This document shows positions 15,977 to 25,372 of a stretch of DNA of 64,000 nucleotides, piece after piece (the first letter of the stretch is position 1; each line of letters begins with the position of its first letter). This stretch comes from Pseudomonas pisciculturae (lineage in GTDB: Bacteria; Pseudomonadota; Gammaproteobacteria; Pseudomonadales; Pseudomonadaceae), in contig NZ_JACVZE010000008.1 of the NCBI RefSeq assembly GCF_015461805.1, forward strand, positions 62,001-126,000, written 5' to 3'. The position numbers were made by a program, and so were the translations under genes. The notes under the pieces were generated by a model that saw only the letters and a list, made by a program, of their open reading frames with translations, had not been told where the DNA came from and did no database searches.

Positions 15977-17308
15977 TCAGTACACCCAAACCTCCACCCG
16001 CCGGTTCTTGATGCGCCCTTCATCCGCCGTATTCGCCGCCACCGGCATCTGCGCCCCAAACCCGCGAATATCCCTCAGCACCACGCCGTTCTTGACCAAC
16101 TCCCGCCGCACCGCCATGCCGCGCAGTTTCGACAGCAGCGCCGCACGCTGCGGGTCATTCTTGGCATCGCCAAACCCCACCAGGGTCACCTGCCTGTCGA
16201 GCTTGCCGTGGCCCTTGAGATAGGCCGCCACCCGCTGCAAGTCCTGGCGCGCCTTGTTGTCCAGGCTGGCGCTGCCTTCTTCGAAACGAAAATTCACCGT
16301 CAGGCGTTGGGCTTGGCGGGCGATGGCTTGATAGTCCTCCGGCATCGACGAGCGTGACTCCACCGAAATCGCCTGCACCTGCTGCGCGATAAACCCGCTG
16401 GCCGCGACAATCGCCTGGCCTTTGCTGCTCTGGGAAAAGTCCACCAGCGCCTTGGCCCATGGGTTATGGCTCGACGGCGGCAGGTAGAAAAACAGTCGGC
16501 GTGACAGCGGGTAATCCTCGGTAGCAATCAGGCTGTTCAACGGCAACATCGGCTGCGAGTCGCCGTCGACAATCGCCACGGCCTTGGCCTGGCGCACATA
16601 GGGCAGGCCGATAAAACCGATGCCCTGCGGGTCTTGGCTCACAGCGTCAGACAACTGCTCGCTGGACTCAAAACGCTGGGCCGCTGCGGCCAACGGCTTG
16701 CCGCGCAGGCGCAGCACCAGTTCCTTGAAGGTGTCGTAGGTGCCGGACTGATCATCCCGCGCATATAAATGAATAGCCCCGCCGACGCCGCCCAGGGCTT
16801 CCCACGTGCTGATATCGCCATTGAAAATCTGCGCCAGTTGCTCAGTGTTCAGGGTGTTCAATGGGTTTTGCGGGTTGAGGATAATCGCCAGGCCGTCGAT
16901 GGCGATCACCTGTTCGGCGCCGGGGCTTTTCAGGTCGCCCAGGGGTTCAAGGTCGACCAGCTCGCTGTCTTTGATCGGACGGGATGACGCGGCGAGGTCA
17001 GCGGTGGTTTTTTTCAGCGCGCTGAAACCGGTGCTGGAGCCGTGGGCAGCGACTTCGATGGTCACGGTTTTGCCCTGGCGGGTCTTGCCGATGACGCGCT
17101 GTTCATTGGCGCCTTGCGCCGGTTCGCCGTGCACCGCTTGCAAGCCTTGGTGCTCCATCAAACCCTTGACCAACGCTGGCCCCAGTGCGGCGCCGATGGT
17201 GTTGGAGCCCTGGATGCGCAAGGCCGGGCCTTGGTCGGGAACAGGGAGGGGGGCAGCCACAGCGAACAGTGGAAACAGGACCAACAGGAACAGAACGCGC
17301 AGCCTCAT
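15977..17308 (-). CDS. PstS-like substrate-binding domain fused to an OmpA peptidoglycan-binding domain
   Basis: A 443-residue exported protein. Signal peptide (LRVLFLLVLFPLFAVAAP), then a PstS/phosphate-binding-like fold (LRIQGSNTIGAALGPALV; HGSSTGFSAL; ARDDQSGTYDTFKELVL) over about residues 28-300. A C-terminal OmpA-like domain (VNFRFEEGSASLDNKA; GFGDAKNDPQRAALLSKLRG; NRRVEVWVY) should bind peptidoglycan. This would tether a ligand-binding module to the cell wall. No ABC permease or ATPase is adjacent, so a role in high-affinity phosphate import is not supported by context; scaffold or sensor functions are possible. Confidence 0.88.
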   Translation of the reverse strand: MRLRVLFLLVLFPLFAVAAPLPVPDQGPALRIQGSNTIGAALGPALVKGLMEHQGLQAVHGEPAQGANEQRVIGKTRQGKTVTIEVAAHGSSTGFSALKKTTADLAASSRPIKDSELVDLEPLGDLKSPGAEQVIAIDGLAIILNPQNPLNTLNTEQLAQIFNGDISTWEALGGVGGAIHLYARDDQSGTYDTFKELVLRLRGKPLAAAAQRFESSEQLSDAVSQDPQGIGFIGLPYVRQAKAVAIVDGDSQPMLPLNSLIATEDYPLSRRLFFYLPPSSHNPWAKALVDFSQSSKGQAIVAASGFIAQQVQAISVESRSSMPEDYQAIARQAQRLTVNFRFEEGSASLDNKARQDLQRVAAYLKGHGKLDRQVTLVGFGDAKNDPQRAALLSKLRGMAVRRELVKNGVVLRDIRGFGAQMPVAANTADEGRIKNRRVEVWVY

Positions 17309-17390
17309 GCCGGCACCTTCTTAAGCCAAAGGGAGTGCCGCGAGAATAAGTCAGGCAGGTTGCATAAATATGACTGACGCAGTGTGGTGC

Positions 17391-17501
17391 AAAATGTGGG
17401 AGGGGCGGTGCGACGATTCGACTTGCCCCCGATTGCAGTGTGTCAGCTACTAATAAGCTGGCTGATACTCCGCTATCGGGGGCAAGCCCCCTCCCACATT
17501 T
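17391..17501. repeat. REP doublet, mosaic left arm
   Basis: The left arm carries the extra GGTGCGACGATTCGAC segment while the right arm is the common short form, so the two arms do not match over their length. Confidence 0.85.
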
Positions 17502-17524
17502 GACCCCCTATCAGCCAGGAGGAA

Positions 17525-18337
17525 TCAGCTCAATTCAAGCCATATCGGCGCATGGTCCGACGGCTTCTCCAGCCCACGCAAATCGTAATCCACGCCCGCA
17601 TCCTTCACGCGAGGCAGCAAGCCATTGGACGCCAAAATCACATCAATGCGCAGCCCACGCTTGGGCTCATCCTCAAACCCACGGCTGCGGTAATCAAACC
17701 AGCTGAAGCGGTCGGCCACGGTCGGGTTGAGGTGGCGAAAGCTGTCCACCAAACCCCAGTTTTTCAGGCGGGCCAGCCACTCGCGTTCTTCCGGCAGGAA
17801 GCTGCACTTGCCGGTCTTGAGCCAGCGCTTGGCGTTGTCGGCACCAATGCCGATATCGATATCTTCGGGGGAGATGTTGATGTCGCCCATCACCACCAGC
17901 GCCTGGTCATTGCTGAACTGGCTTTCGAGCAACTGTTGCAGGTCTTCATAGAAGCGCTGCTTGGCCGGGAATTTGGTGGGGTGGTCGCGGCTTTCGCCCT
18001 GGGGGAAATAGCCGTTCATGATGGTGATCGGGTTGCCGTTTTCATCGGCAAAGGTGCCCCAGATAAATCGGCGCTGGGCGTCTTCTTCGTCGCCGGCAAA
18101 CCCTTTGTGCAAGCTCAACGCCGGCTGGCGCGAGAGCAAGGCCACACCGTAGTGGCCTTTCTGGCCGTGGTAGTACACGTGATAGCCAAGGGCTTGCACT
18201 TCGGCGAGGGGGAACTGGTCGTCATGTACCTTGGTTTCCTGCAGGCCAATCACATCCGGTTGGTGCTTCTCGATCAGTGCCGCCAGCTGATGAGGGCGGG
18301 CGCGTAGCCCGTTGATATTGAAGGAGACGATTTTCAT
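17525..18337 (-). CDS. xthA: Exodeoxyribonuclease III
   Basis: A 270-residue EEP-fold nuclease with FNINGLRARPHQL, LQETKV, GDINISPEDIDIG, WFDYRSRGF and the C-terminal catalytic motif PSDHAPIWLE. It is an AP endonuclease and 3'-5' exonuclease of base excision repair. Length and motifs are complete. Single gene flanked by a REP doublet. Confidence 0.95.
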   Translation of the reverse strand: MKIVSFNINGLRARPHQLAALIEKHQPDVIGLQETKVHDDQFPLAEVQALGYHVYYHGQKGHYGVALLSRQPALSLHKGFAGDEEDAQRRFIWGTFADENGNPITIMNGYFPQGESRDHPTKFPAKQRFYEDLQQLLESQFSNDQALVVMGDINISPEDIDIGIGADNAKRWLKTGKCSFLPEEREWLARLKNWGLVDSFRHLNPTVADRFSWFDYRSRGFEDEPKRGLRIDVILASNGLLPRVKDAGVDYDLRGLEKPSDHAPIWLELS

Positions 18338-18517
18338 GGTCGGCAGTCCAGTCTTGGCAAAAGGGCGATGCTAGCCGACAAGTCGGACGGGGGCCAGCAT
18401 GGCGGTAGGGCAGATGCGCTGCTAATGTCCGGGAACGACTCGTGCTGTGTAGGTTCGTAGCTATAAGAGCACTGCAAGAACGCTGCCTTTCAAGCCGCGC
18501 CCAGGGAGATTGACCAT

Positions 18518-19168
18518 ATGCCGGACACTTCAACTGCACCCGCTGAAATTCGCCTGCTCAACAGCGGCTATTCCCGCGAGGCTCGTTCCTTGTTGTACCA
18601 GGCCTATCGACACGAACCGACGTTCGCCTACATCTTCGAGGCCGAGCGTCCCGGTTATGAACAACGTGTGCGCGCCACGGTACGCGAGTTGGTCAAGCAG
18701 CATTTTTTTCAGAAACTTCCCGCCATCGGCCTGTTCGTCAACGACCGGCTGATCGGCATCGCGTTGATCGCACCGCCGCAACGGCGCCTGGGGATCACCG
18801 AAAGTTGGGCCTGGCAACTGCGCATGTGGCTGAGCACCGGGGTGCGCGGCACCCGGCGCTATCTGGACTACCACCACGCGGTTCTGGCCTGCTTGCCCAG
18901 CGAGTCGGTGCATGTGCTGCCATTGTTGGGTATTCACCCGCAGTTCCAGGGCAAGCACTACGGCGAGCAGTTGCTGGAGGCCGTGCATAACTGGTGCGCC
19001 GAAGACCCGCACTCGTCTGGCGTGGTGCTGGACACGGGGAACTCTCGCTATCTGGAGTTTTATAAGCGTCAGGGCTATGAGGAGATTGGCGAGGTCGCTG
19101 TAGGCCCCGTGCTGGAGCATGTTTTTTTCCACCCCAACCCCCGGCCGTTACAGGCTGCAACGGCTTAA
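18518..19168 (+). CDS. GNAT-family N-acetyltransferase
   Basis: A 216-residue protein with a GNAT core. The acetyl-CoA-binding motif A lies near residues 143-165 (LLGIHPQFQGKHYGEQLLEA) and is followed by VVLDTGNSRYLEFYKRQGYEEIG. The pyrophosphate loop reads QFQGKHYG, a variant of Q-x-x-G-x-G/A. The substrate is not predictable. Precedes tamA by 64 bp. Confidence 0.87.
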   Translation: MPDTSTAPAEIRLLNSGYSREARSLLYQAYRHEPTFAYIFEAERPGYEQRVRATVRELVKQHFFQKLPAIGLFVNDRLIGIALIAPPQRRLGITESWAWQLRMWLSTGVRGTRRYLDYHHAVLACLPSESVHVLPLLGIHPQFQGKHYGEQLLEAVHNWCAEDPHSSGVVLDTGNSRYLEFYKRQGYEEIGEVAVGPVLEHVFFHPNPRPLQAATA

Positions 19169-19232
19169 TGCAGAATTATTCAGACAATTCTGGGTTCAAT
19201 GAATCTCCCTTGCTCGTGTAGCATCCGCGCCT

Positions 19233-20960
19233 ATGAAGTTTCCAGGAAGATACACCAGCGGCTTGATGCTGCTGTTCACAAGCTTTGGCGCCTTGGCGCA
19301 AAGCGAATTGGACGTGCGGATCAAGCCCTCAAACGACGCGTTGAAAGCCAACATCGAAGGCTACATCGGCGGGGTGGGCGATCGTGATGAAGAGGCGTTG
19401 CTGCGGTTCAGCCGTGGCGCCGAAGAGCAGGCGCGTAAAGCCGCCCAGGCTCTGGGCTTCTATCAGCCACAGATTGAAAGTGATGTGAAAGGCGGTAAAA
19501 ACCCGCGCTTGATCCTCACCATCGACCCAGGCGAACCGGTGCATTTGCGAGACGTAACCATTCGGGTCGACGGCCAGGCCTCCGACCTCAAGGGGTTTCG
19601 CGTGCCCGCCAGCCACGACCTCAAATCCGGCGCCGTGCTCAATCACGGCCATTACGAAGACGCCAAGCGTCTGATCCAGAACCAGGCCTCGCGCTACGGC
19701 TTTTTCAGCGGGCGCTTTATCAGCCAGAAACTCTCGGTAGACCCGCAAGCCGGCGTGGCCGATATCGAACTGATCTACGACAGCGGCCCGCGCTACACCT
19801 TGGGCCACGTCAACTTCAAGGGTGACACGCCGTTCGATGACGAACTGCTGCAACGCATGGTGCCGTTCAAAAGCGGCGCACCCTACGATTCCGAACTGAT
19901 CGCCGAACTCAATCAAAACCTGCAAGCCAGCGGCTTTTTCGAAGGCGTGCGCGTGGACGCGACCCCGGCTGCGTCAACAGACGATGTGATCCCGGTGGCG
20001 GTGCAACTGGAAACCCGCAAGCCGCGCACCATGGGCCTGGGGCTTGGGTTTTCCACCGACGTCGGGCCGCGCGGCAAGGCCAACTGGACTCGCCACTGGG
20101 TCAACCCCCAAGGCCATAGCTATGGCTGGGAAGCCGAACTCTCGGCACCCCGTCAGAACGTCGGCTTGTGGTACGACATCCCGCTGGACCCACCGCTCAC
20201 CGACAAATTGCGCTTCGCCGGTGGCTACCAGAATGAAGAACTGGCCAACACCGACACCTTGAGCAAGTTGCTCACCCTCGGCCCTGAATGGCACAGCAAA
20301 TTGCCCAGCGGCTGGACCCGGGTCATCTCCCTCAAATACCAGCGCGAAGAGTATCGCCTGGGCAATGACTCGGGCCTCAGTAACCTGGTGATGCCGGGTA
20401 TCAGCTATTCCTACCTGCGCAGCGACAACCGCATCGACCCTCACAACGGCTACCGCCTGCAATTTGATTCCAAGGTGGCCAAGGAGGGCTTGGGTTCCGA
20501 CACCAACCTGCTTTACGGCACGGCCATGGTCAAAGGCCTCACCACGCTGTGGGACAACCACCGCTTTCTGGCCCGCGCACAAGTGGGTGGCAGCGCCACC
20601 AACGGTTACAAGTCGGTGCCGCCGTCACTGCGCTTCTTTGCCGGTGGCGACCAGAGCGTGCGCGGCTACGAGTACCAGACGCTGTCACCCGAAAACGATC
20701 GGGGCGACCGCATCGGTGGCCGCTACATGGTGGCCCTGAGCGCCGAGTATCAATACTCCATCACTGACAAGTGGCGGGTCGCGACCTTTATCGACCAAGG
20801 CAACTCCTTTAACAGCCTGGAACTGCCCAGCCTGAAAACCGGCGTTGGTGTTGGCATCCGCTGGGTCTCGCCGGTGGGGCCGATCCGCCTCGACCTGGCC
20901 CATGCCCTCGAAGATCCGGGCGGCGTTCGATTGCACTTTTCCATGGGGCCTGAGCTGTGA
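19233..20960 (+). CDS. tamA: Translocation and assembly module outer-membrane protein TamA
   Basis: A 575-residue Omp85-family protein: signal peptide ending near residue 23, three POTRA domains (about 24-265) and a C-terminal 16-strand barrel (about 270-575) with the loop-6 motif SVRGYEYQTL. TamA and TamB span the envelope and help insert outer-membrane proteins and move phospholipids. It overlaps tamB by 4 bp. Confidence 0.94.
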   Translation: MKFPGRYTSGLMLLFTSFGALAQSELDVRIKPSNDALKANIEGYIGGVGDRDEEALLRFSRGAEEQARKAAQALGFYQPQIESDVKGGKNPRLILTIDPGEPVHLRDVTIRVDGQASDLKGFRVPASHDLKSGAVLNHGHYEDAKRLIQNQASRYGFFSGRFISQKLSVDPQAGVADIELIYDSGPRYTLGHVNFKGDTPFDDELLQRMVPFKSGAPYDSELIAELNQNLQASGFFEGVRVDATPAASTDDVIPVAVQLETRKPRTMGLGLGFSTDVGPRGKANWTRHWVNPQGHSYGWEAELSAPRQNVGLWYDIPLDPPLTDKLRFAGGYQNEELANTDTLSKLLTLGPEWHSKLPSGWTRVISLKYQREEYRLGNDSGLSNLVMPGISYSYLRSDNRIDPHNGYRLQFDSKVAKEGLGSDTNLLYGTAMVKGLTTLWDNHRFLARAQVGGSATNGYKSVPPSLRFFAGGDQSVRGYEYQTLSPENDRGDRIGGRYMVALSAEYQYSITDKWRVATFIDQGNSFNSLELPSLKTGVGVGIRWVSPVGPIRLDLAHALEDPGGVRLHFSMGPEL

Positions 20961-23900
20961 TGCGTGGTTTGAAAATAGCGGGGCTGGCCGTGGTGGCCAT
21001 CCTCGCCGTGCTGTTACTGGCACTGTGGGCGGTACTCGGTACTCAAGCGGGCAGCCGCTGGGCCCTGGGCCGGGTGCCGGGTTTAAGCGTGGAGAATTTC
21101 CAAGGCCACTTGGGTGGCCGCTGGAGCGCCGACCATCTGTTGTGGCAGCAGGAAGGCAGTCGCGTCGAGCTCACGGCGCCGACGTTCGATTGGTCACCGG
21201 CGTGCCTGCTGCGTATGACCCTGTGTATCGATCAGTTGGACGTAGAAAAAGTCAGCCTGCAATTTGCGCCGAGCACTGAAGAGAGCAGCGGGCCAATCCT
21301 GTTACCCGATTTGAAACTGCCGGTAGCCCTCCAGTTGGGCGACGTTCGCGTCGGTAGCCTGCTGTACAACGGCAGCGAAGAACTCAAGGGCCTGCAACTG
21401 GCTGCGCACTGGACTGCCGCGGGTATGCAGATAGATTCAGTACACCTGCAACGCGACGATTTGGTCCTGGACCTGACAGGCCTGCTGCAACCCACTGGCA
21501 ACTGGCCATTGAGCGCAACCGGTAATGTGAGCCTGCCGTACGCGCCAGGCGGGGCGCCGTGGAAGGTCGCGTTGAAAATTGAGGGCGACCTGCTCAAGAC
21601 CCTCAAACTCGACGCCGACAGCAGCGGCTACCTGCCCGCCAAACTCACGGGCGAGTTGCAACCGTTGGTGGAAAACCTCCCGGCGCAGCTGCATATCACC
21701 TCAGACGCTTTCAAACCCAGCGCCGACCTGCCCGATACCCTGCAACTCAATCAACTGGATCTCACGGCCAAAGGCGACCTGAAAAGCGGTTACCAGTTGC
21801 TGGGCAAGGCCGTACTCCCAGCGGAAAAAGGCCCCGTGGACCTGCTGCTGCAAGGCAAGGTCGACGCAAAGGGCGCGCAGATCGCCGGGCTGGACCTGAC
21901 GGCAGGCGACAAACAAAGCCTCAAGCTCACCGCCCAATTGGACTGGCAACAAGGCTTCAGCGCCGACGCCAAGATCGACTGGCTGGATTTCCCTTGGCAT
22001 CGCCTCTATCCGGTGATCGATGAGCCCCAGGTTGCACTGCGCACCTTCAACGGCGAGATCTCCTACAAGGACGGCAACTACCTCGGCAACCTCAAGGCCG
22101 ACCTCGATGGCCCGGCGGGCAAGTTCAATGTGGTCACGCCGTTCAGTGGCGACCTTAAGCAGATCTTTCTGCCGGAACTGAAACTCACCGCAGGCCAAGG
22201 CAAGGCCGAAGGCCACCTCAACCTGCAATTCGCCGATGGCATCGCCTGGGACACTGCGCTGGATTTGTCGGCCTTGAACCCGGCGTACTGGGTCGCAGAA
22301 CTGCCTGGCACCCTGGCCGGCCCGCTGCGCAGTAAGGGTGAGTTCAAGAACGAACAACTCAAGCTCAACGCCGACCTCGACCTCAAAGGCCGGCTGCGCG
22401 GGCAAACCGCCGTGGTGGCGGCCAAGGCTGAAGGCGCGGGCGAGCAGTGGACACTGGCTAACCTGGATATCCGCCTGGGCGACAACCGCATCAACGGCAG
22501 CGGCAGCTTGCAACAGCGCCTGGCCGGGCAGATCGATATCAAGCTGGCGCGCCTGGCCCAGCTGTGGCCGCAATTACGTGGGCAAATCAACGGCCGTCTC
22601 GACGTCGCCGGTAGCCTCAAGGCGCCCCAAGGCAAGCTCGACCTCAAGGGTCTGCAATTAGCGTTTGCCGACAATCGCCTGCAAAGCCTCACCCTTAATG
22701 CAAACCTCGACAGCGCCCAACGCGCCAAAATCGACCTCAAGGGCAGTGGCATCCAATCCGGCGATACGCAGGTGGGTACCTTGACCGCCAGCGCCCAGGG
22801 CGATATCAAAAACCAGAAAGTCCAACTCGACCTTGCCGGGCCTTTGATCAAACTGGCGTTGGCGTTGGACGGCAACCTCGACAAAGGTAACTGGCGCGGG
22901 CGCCTCGCCAGTGGCGATGTACAGGCCGGCGGCCAGGACTGGAAGCTACAAGCGCCAGCCAAAATCGAACGCCTGGCCGATGGCAAACTGACCTTCGCCG
23001 CCCATTGCTGGGTGTCTGGCCCCGCGAGCCTGTGTGGCGAAGACCAACGCCTGATGCCCGAGCCCAAGCTGCGTTACCACCTCAAGCAATTCCCCATCGA
23101 CAGCCTGGCGGCTTGGTTGCCCAAGGACTTCGCCTGGCACGGCAAGCTCAACGCCGACGTGCAACTCGACTTGCCTGACAGCGGCCCCAAAGGCGTGGTC
23201 TCGGTGGACGCCAGCGGCGGCACCTTGCGCGTCAAGGACAAGGCCCAGTGGGTGGACTTCCCCTACGACACCCTCAAGCTGGAAACCACCCTCAACCCCA
23301 AGCGCATCGACACCTTGCTGAACTTCCGTGGCGGCAAACTCGGCGAACTGATGGTGCAGGCGCAGATCAACCCCTTGGCCAAGAACAAACCCATCACCGG
23401 CACCTTCAACCTCGCCGGTCTCGACCTCGCCGTGGCGCGGCCGTTTGTGCCGATGGTGGAAACCCTCAGCGGCAAGCTCAACGGTAACGGCCGCATTTCC
23501 GGCGGCTTGCTGGCGCCACTGGTCAACGGCAACGTCAATCTGGTGGGCGGCGAAGTGTCCGGCCCTGAACTGCCCATCAGCCTCGAAGGCCTCAACGTGC
23601 AAGCGTTGATCGCTGGCGAAAGCGTGCAGCTCAACGGCGCCTGGCGCAGCGGTAAAGCCGGGCAGGGCAGCCTCAAGGGGCAGATCGATTGGGGCCAGGC
23701 CGTGGTGGTCGACCTCAGCCTGCAAGGCTCGCAACTGCCGGTCACCGTGGAGCCTTACGCGGTGCTGGAAGTAGCGCCTGACCTTAAGATCACGATGAAA
23801 AACGACAAGCTGGCCATCGCCGGTAAGGTGCAGATTCCGCGTGGCGATATCGTGGTGCGGGAGCTGCCGCCGTCTACCGTCAAGGTCTCGGATGACACCG

Positions 23901-24631
23901 TGATCATCGGCAGCCAGACCGAAGAGGGCAAACCGCCGATGGCCATGGCCATGGATATCGACGTGGCCGTGGGCGAAGACCAGCTCAACTTCTCGGGCTT
24001 CGGCCTCACGGCCAAGGTGCAAGGCCACGTGCATATTGGCGACAACCTGGACACCCGTGGCGAGCTGTGGCTCAACGACGGCCGCTACCGCGCCTACGGC
24101 CAGAAGCTCGACGTGCGCCGCGCCCGATTGCTATTCGCCGGGCCGCTCGACCAGCCGTACCTCGACATCGAAGCCATCCGCAAGACCGGCGATATCGTCG
24201 CCGGTATCCGTTTGAGCGGCAGCGCCGAGCAGCCCACTACGCAAATCTTCTCTGAGCCGGCGATGGCCCAGGAGCAAGCCTTGTCTTACCTGGTGCTGGG
24301 GCGTCCGCTCAATAACACCGGCGAAGACAACAACATGCTCGCCCAAGCCGCGCTGGGCCTGGGCTTGATGGGTAGCGCCGGGGTTACGTCTGACTTGGCC
24401 AAGAACCTCGGTATCAAGGATTTCGAGCTCGACACCCAAGGCAGCGGCACCACCACCGCAGTCGTGGCCAGTGGCAAGATCACCGAGAAACTCAGCCTGC
24501 GTTATGGGGTGGGAGTGTTTGAGCCGGCGAGCACGATTGCGTTGCGGTATTTGTTGAGCAAGAAGGTGTATCTGGAAGTGGCCAGTGGTGTGGCCAGTTC
24601 CCTGGATATCTTCTACAAGCGCGATTTCTAA
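20957..24631 (+). CDS. tamB: AsmA-like envelope-spanning protein TamB
   Basis: A 1224-residue protein with one N-terminal membrane helix (about residues 5-25), long repeated beta-rich segments of the bridge-like fold, and the C-terminal TamB domain (LNDGRYRAYGQKLDVRRARL; QALSYLVLGRPLN; ends YKRDF). It is the inner-membrane-anchored partner of TamA. A REP doublet follows the stop. Confidence 0.95.
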   Translation: MMRGLKIAGLAVVAILAVLLLALWAVLGTQAGSRWALGRVPGLSVENFQGHLGGRWSADHLLWQQEGSRVELTAPTFDWSPACLLRMTLCIDQLDVEKVSLQFAPSTEESSGPILLPDLKLPVALQLGDVRVGSLLYNGSEELKGLQLAAHWTAAGMQIDSVHLQRDDLVLDLTGLLQPTGNWPLSATGNVSLPYAPGGAPWKVALKIEGDLLKTLKLDADSSGYLPAKLTGELQPLVENLPAQLHITSDAFKPSADLPDTLQLNQLDLTAKGDLKSGYQLLGKAVLPAEKGPVDLLLQGKVDAKGAQIAGLDLTAGDKQSLKLTAQLDWQQGFSADAKIDWLDFPWHRLYPVIDEPQVALRTFNGEISYKDGNYLGNLKADLDGPAGKFNVVTPFSGDLKQIFLPELKLTAGQGKAEGHLNLQFADGIAWDTALDLSALNPAYWVAELPGTLAGPLRSKGEFKNEQLKLNADLDLKGRLRGQTAVVAAKAEGAGEQWTLANLDIRLGDNRINGSGSLQQRLAGQIDIKLARLAQLWPQLRGQINGRLDVAGSLKAPQGKLDLKGLQLAFADNRLQSLTLNANLDSAQRAKIDLKGSGIQSGDTQVGTLTASAQGDIKNQKVQLDLAGPLIKLALALDGNLDKGNWRGRLASGDVQAGGQDWKLQAPAKIERLADGKLTFAAHCWVSGPASLCGEDQRLMPEPKLRYHLKQFPIDSLAAWLPKDFAWHGKLNADVQLDLPDSGPKGVVSVDASGGTLRVKDKAQWVDFPYDTLKLETTLNPKRIDTLLNFRGGKLGELMVQAQINPLAKNKPITGTFNLAGLDLAVARPFVPMVETLSGKLNGNGRISGGLLAPLVNGNVNLVGGEVSGPELPISLEGLNVQALIAGESVQLNGAWRSGKAGQGSLKGQIDWGQAVVVDLSLQGSQLPVTVEPYAVLEVAPDLKITMKNDKLAIAGKVQIPRGDIVVRELPPSTVKVSDDTVIIGSQTEEGKPPMAMAMDIDVAVGEDQLNFSGFGLTAKVQGHVHIGDNLDTRGELWLNDGRYRAYGQKLDVRRARLLFAGPLDQPYLDIEAIRKTGDIVAGIRLSGSAEQPTTQIFSEPAMAQEQALSYLVLGRPLNNTGEDNNMLAQAALGLGLMGSAGVTSDLAKNLGIKDFELDTQGSGTTTAVVASGKITEKLSLRYGVGVFEPASTIALRYLLSKKVYLEVASGVASSLDIFYKRDF

Positions 24632-24647
24632 AGCCTCACTGGGACTA

Positions 24648-24774
24648 AAAATGTGGGAGGGGCGGTGCGACGATTCGACTTGCCCCCGATGGCGGAGGGT
24701 CAGCTACAAATCAGTAGACTGATACACCGCTATCGGGGGCAAGTCGAATCGTCGCACCGCCCCTCCCACATTTG
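24648..24774. repeat. REP doublet, long variant on both arms
   Basis: Both arms carry the extra GGTGCGACGATTCGAC segment, giving an unusually long inverted repeat of about 45 bp per arm. Confidence 0.87.
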
Positions 24775-24828
24775 TTTGTATTCCACTTCCCCATCTCAAG
24801 AAAATACCAAGCAACCTAATCATTCCAT

Positions 24829-24884
24829 TTGACATTCGCTGCCTAAGCAGTAATATCTCGTCATACATTCACTGCCTAGGCAGT
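24829..24884 (+). promoter_or_regulatory. Promoter and two MarR-type operators of the efflux operon
   Basis: TTGACA (24829-24834) and TAATAT (24851-24856) are 16 bp apart. Operator 1, GCTGCCTAAGCAGT (24838-24851), fills the spacer. Operator 2, ACTGCCTAGGCAGT (24871-24884), is a perfect 14-bp palindrome downstream of the -10. Their centres are 33 bp apart, about three helical turns, so two MarR dimers would sit on the same face. Confidence 0.85.
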
Positions 24885-24901
24885 AATAAGGTGACTTCCC
24901 A

Positions 24902-25372
24902 ATGAAACACTTCACCCCGGACAACTTCCATAACTGCCACCTCGGCCTGTTGCTGGGCCGTGCTGCGATCCTCAAAGACAAGATCATCGACACCCATATG
25001 GAGCCCCACGGCATCACCGCCGCGCAGTTCAAGGTGTTGATCATCATGGCGCAGTTCGGCGTCGATACCCCGGCGGAGCTGTGTCGCAACCTGTCCCTGG
25101 ACAGCGGCTCAATGACCCGCATGCTCGACCGCCTTGAGCAAAAGGGCCTGCTGGACCGCAAACGTTCCGAGCAGGACCGCCGCCAGGTGCAGTTGGTGCT
25201 TACCGAAGGTGGTCAGCGTTTGGCTGACATGTTGCCGCACATCGGTGCGCAAGCCTTGAACCAGCTCGCTGGCGCTCTTGAGCCGGGTGAGCTGGAGACC
25301 CTGGAAAAGATCCTCAAGAAAATTCTGATAGCTGCCGGTGACCCCATCACTCTGCAGCGGGTAGGTAAATAA
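24902..25372 (+). CDS. MarR-family repressor of the efflux operon
   Basis: A 156-residue MarR protein with winged HTH (VDTPAELCRNLSLDSGSMTRMLDRLEQKGLLDR) and the DRRQVQLVLTEGG wing. The first gene of a four-gene operon; its stop overlaps the next start (TAATG). The twin palindromes over its promoter indicate autoregulation relieved by a small-molecule ligand. Confidence 0.9.
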   Translation: MKHFTPDNFHNCHLGLLLGRAAILKDKIIDTHMEPHGITAAQFKVLIIMAQFGVDTPAELCRNLSLDSGSMTRMLDRLEQKGLLDRKRSEQDRRQVQLVLTEGGQRLADMLPHIGAQALNQLAGALEPGELETLEKILKKILIAAGDPITLQRVGK

